Below are positions 10,230 to 64,000 of a stretch of 64,000 nucleotides of DNA, piece after piece; position 1 is the first letter of the stretch, and each line of letters starts with the position of its first letter. The stretch covers positions 25,778,479 to 25,842,478 of the forward strand of contig LS997567.1 in assembly GCA_000469685.2 (NCBI GenBank). Direction: 5' to 3'. The translations under genes and the position numbers were made by a program. The notes beneath the pieces were generated by a model that did not search any database, was not told the origin of the DNA, and saw nothing but the letters and a program-made list of their open reading frames with translations. This stretch comes from Haemonchus contortus. Its lineage: Eukaryota; Nematoda; Chromadorea; Rhabditida; Trichostrongylidae.

Positions 10230-10649
10230 GGTGAAAATGTAGTTGGGGGGTGCCAGCGCCCCTCCGTCACGTTGCTCTGCGTCTCTGACCAAGGCGGCAG
10301 AGTATCCAGAGACCGCACTGGAGCGCGGCTAGGGTCTCTCGATAGTGATAGGGAACCTATTCTTTGGCAAGGGGAGGAGCTCCGGGGTGGGTGCGAAGTA
10401 AACGTTGTGCATAAAGTTGAAATGTATAGAACAGCTCTTTAGTAGCAACTTTTATTCGTCTTAAACACATGAAACGTTTACTTCGCACCCACCCCGGAGC
10501 TCCTCCCCTTGCCAAAGAATAGGTTCCCTATCACTATCGAGAGACCCTAGCCGCGCTCCAGTGCGGTCTCTGGATACTCTGCCGCCTTGGTCAGAGACGC
10601 AGAGCAACGTGACGGAGGGGCGCTGGCACCCCCCAACTACATTTTCACC
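10230..10649. mobile_element. 420-bp hairpin (foldback) MITE
   Basis: The arms 10230-10406 and 10473-10649 (177 bp each) are almost perfect reverse complements, leaving a 66-bp loop. The ends are GGTGAAAATG and CATTTTCACC. The flanks TAGTTTAG (10222-10229) and AAGTTTAG (10650-10657) look like an 8-bp target duplication with one mismatch. There is no transposase. The unbroken pairing suggests recent insertion or ongoing gene conversion. It lies 330 bp upstream of the kinase ATG, in the likely promoter region, and a transcript through it would form a long hairpin. Confidence 0.85.
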
Positions 10650-10978
10650 AAGTTTAGAATTTGGGGTTATTTTGCCTATCCGAATAGGGAAAGCTGGATT
10701 GAGTCACCTTTTGTTATTCGGACAGGTCTGGATGGCGTGTTCGGTTTCTTTACTGCGCCAGCAATACGGTCCAACGATGGCGGCGGCGTTATCGTCTAAA
10801 TGGCGACGACTAATCAACTTTCGCCGTCATCGACCTAGGTCCACAATAGTTCTTAGTCATTTCAATTACTCTTTTCTCATAATCGTTGACAATTGCCGTC
10901 GCTCTCCTCTAACGTTTCCGGCCGTACACTGCTTAATTCTAGGTGACCACACTTTGCCCGCGCCTCTAGGTCTTCGGG
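10650..10978 (+). promoter_or_regulatory. Putative promoter / 5' UTR of the kinase gene
   Basis: The segment between the hairpin element and the kinase ATG (10979). CTCTAG at 10964-10969 could be a splice or spliced-leader acceptor 9 nt before the ATG, as is common in nematodes, and a similar AATTCTAG lies at about 10934-10941. No TATA box was identified. The role is inferred from position. Confidence 0.35.
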
Positions 10979-62693
<51,715 letters not shown>

Positions 62694-63032
62694 TTCTATT
62701 CAATAGTCGTGCTTTCTTCCCTATTCACCAGAGCTTACAGTAACAGATTCCATTTAATGCAGCTATTCATTGCCCTCATGACCTAGAGCTTTGCACCACT
62801 TCTGTCTTCACTTGTTACTGTACGTAGTACCGAAAGGGTGCTAACATTCGGTATGATTATGAATTATTTATCATGAAAAAAGAGATATGTCTTGTAGCTC
62901 GAATTATGGGCAAATCAAGAAACGAGTCTTGTTCCGAATGTTCCAATTGATTACGTTTATTGTCTAAGTAGAGCTGATATCGCTACACCAATGGAATCAT
63001 AAACGACACATGATGGTTTACTTGTAATTATA
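62694..63032 (+). other. 3' UTR of the kinase gene and intergenic
   Basis: AT-rich sequence with no canonical AATAAA seen. A short GAATTATTTATCATG tract is the nearest AT-rich signal, at about 62861. No other feature is visible. Confidence 0.3.
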
Positions 63033-64000
63033 TTAGGTCATCTCATTCAAAAGTTCGCAGACATCCAGAGGGATGGCGGCATTAGCAAGGAGGCTGTCAC
63101 CATCGACAGTGTTTTGATCAGAAGCGAGTACCGTCAGGTACGACACTGCCCGATTTCGACATCATGGCTGCAGCAGTAAATATTGACAATTTGAAAAGAA
63201 GTGTTACTGAACAGGATCAACGCGAAATTATCAATTGGGACGCTACACAAGGAGAATCCGCCGCTCAATTTCATCGTGAGCTCAATCAACAAATGGACGG
63301 AACGGAGTTCTTCAAGCGTAATGGGCGGAAATGGGTGCGAATGTTCAAAAAAGGAAGAACGGAGACAAGTGAAGGTCGAGGTGGTGCTCACAATGTCCAC
63401 TCCGCACACGAAGAACGAGTGGCTGAAATCAAGCGTCAAATGGCTGAGCGCAGAGACTGCACCATTGCCGAACTTGCCCGCGAGACCGGCATTCCTGCCA
63501 CTACCATTGGCCGAGTTGTGTCCAAGAATTGAAGATGGTCAAGAAAATGTGTGTATGGGTACCTCATTTACTTACAGAAGCACTGGTCCAAAACCGAACT
63601 GATGCCTGTAGAAACAATCTTTTCCGCCACCGAGTCACCCACGACTCTTGAAACGAATGTTGGCTATAGATGAAACATGGGTGGGTTTGTACACTGAGCC
63701 CGAAAGTCACAAGCGTCGGGCTTGGATGGACGCCGATGAGAAACCGCCCGAATTGGTTCATAAAGAGTCGCGTGGTTCCAAGTGGATGGTTATCATGGCA
63801 ATGGATTTCTGGGGCGTGGCGTCCTGTACTCTGTCCTGAAAAAATGACCGTCACTTCTGAAGTGTATTGCCAGTTTCTCGACGATAATGCCGACAATTGG
63901 ATGGCAGCACACAACTTCAAGAGGGCAATTATCGCTCATGACAATGCCAAGCCCCAGCCATCTCGAGTTGTGCAGCAGTTTTTTGAAGAAAAGAATATTG
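63033..64000 (+). mobile_element. Tc1/mariner element, right end beyond window
   Basis: Starts TTAGGTCATCTCATTC after TA at 63031-63032. The transposase begins at about 63164 (MAAAVNIDNLKRS). A DNA-binding part has ERRDCTIAELARETGIPATT. A catalytic part has MLAIDETWVGLYT (first Asp near 63660) and AIIAHDNAKP near the window end (second Asp). A frameshift at about 63530 separates the two halves. The third acidic residue lies beyond the window. Confidence 0.75.

Overview
The window looks like a piece of a clade V (strongylid, hookworm-like) nematode genome. Three things suggest this: a 30-exon gene with TTTCAG-type 3' splice sites, a BEL/Pao retroelement with a phlebovirus-like glycoprotein of the kind known from nematode elements, and dense mariner, Helitron and foldback repeats. 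The assignment is inferred from gene structure and repeat content; no species can be named.

The only substantial host gene is a Ste20-family kinase of the SLK/LOK (STK10) type, orthologous by structure to C. elegans gck-4, on the + strand from 10979 to 62693. I resolved 30 coding exons with consistent phases. Together they give 3573 nt, or 1190 residues, close to human SLK. The kinase domain is in exons 1-9, a poorly conserved linker in exons 10-19, and the C-terminal coiled-coil (ATH) region in exons 20-30. Most of the 52 kb is intron: 18.5 kb (intron 10), 8.8 kb (14), 6.0 kb (21), 5.2 kb (28), 4.6 kb (29) and 2.3 kb (26). These introns are packed with transposons.

Layout. Positions 1-325 hold what looks like the last two exons of an unrecognised + strand gene. 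Positions 580-8938 hold an env-bearing BEL/Pao element on the - strand, with two 210-bp LTRs and a target duplication; gag is open, pol and env are broken. An extra ORF with three zinc knuckles lies between env and the 3' LTR. Positions 8946-10978 are intergenic and contain a 41-bp inverted repeat and a nearly perfect 177-bp-arm hairpin element just upstream of the kinase start.

Intron 10 holds, in order: a LINE tail, a piggyBac-like MITE, a Helitron helicase remnant, a tRNA-derived SINE, a GC-rich repeat, a mariner, a Helitron Rep remnant, a 3.9-kb inverted duplication that includes a mariner end, a second mariner, a further mariner fragment, and a 1.7-kb foldback with an 8-bp target duplication. 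Introns 14 and 21 hold four foldback elements (A-D) and another mariner. At least A and B carry tRNA-like blocks in their arms. Intron 28 holds a Merlin-type element, a Tc1-type MITE and a mariner remnant. Intron 29 is almost filled by an antisense CR1-type LINE. A further Tc1/mariner element runs off the right edge.

The points most worth a second look are: the extra gag-like zinc-knuckle ORF in the BEL element; the foldback family with inward-facing tRNA-like (Pol III box A/B) blocks and unrelated central segments; the hairpin element close to the kinase start; and the large inverted duplication.
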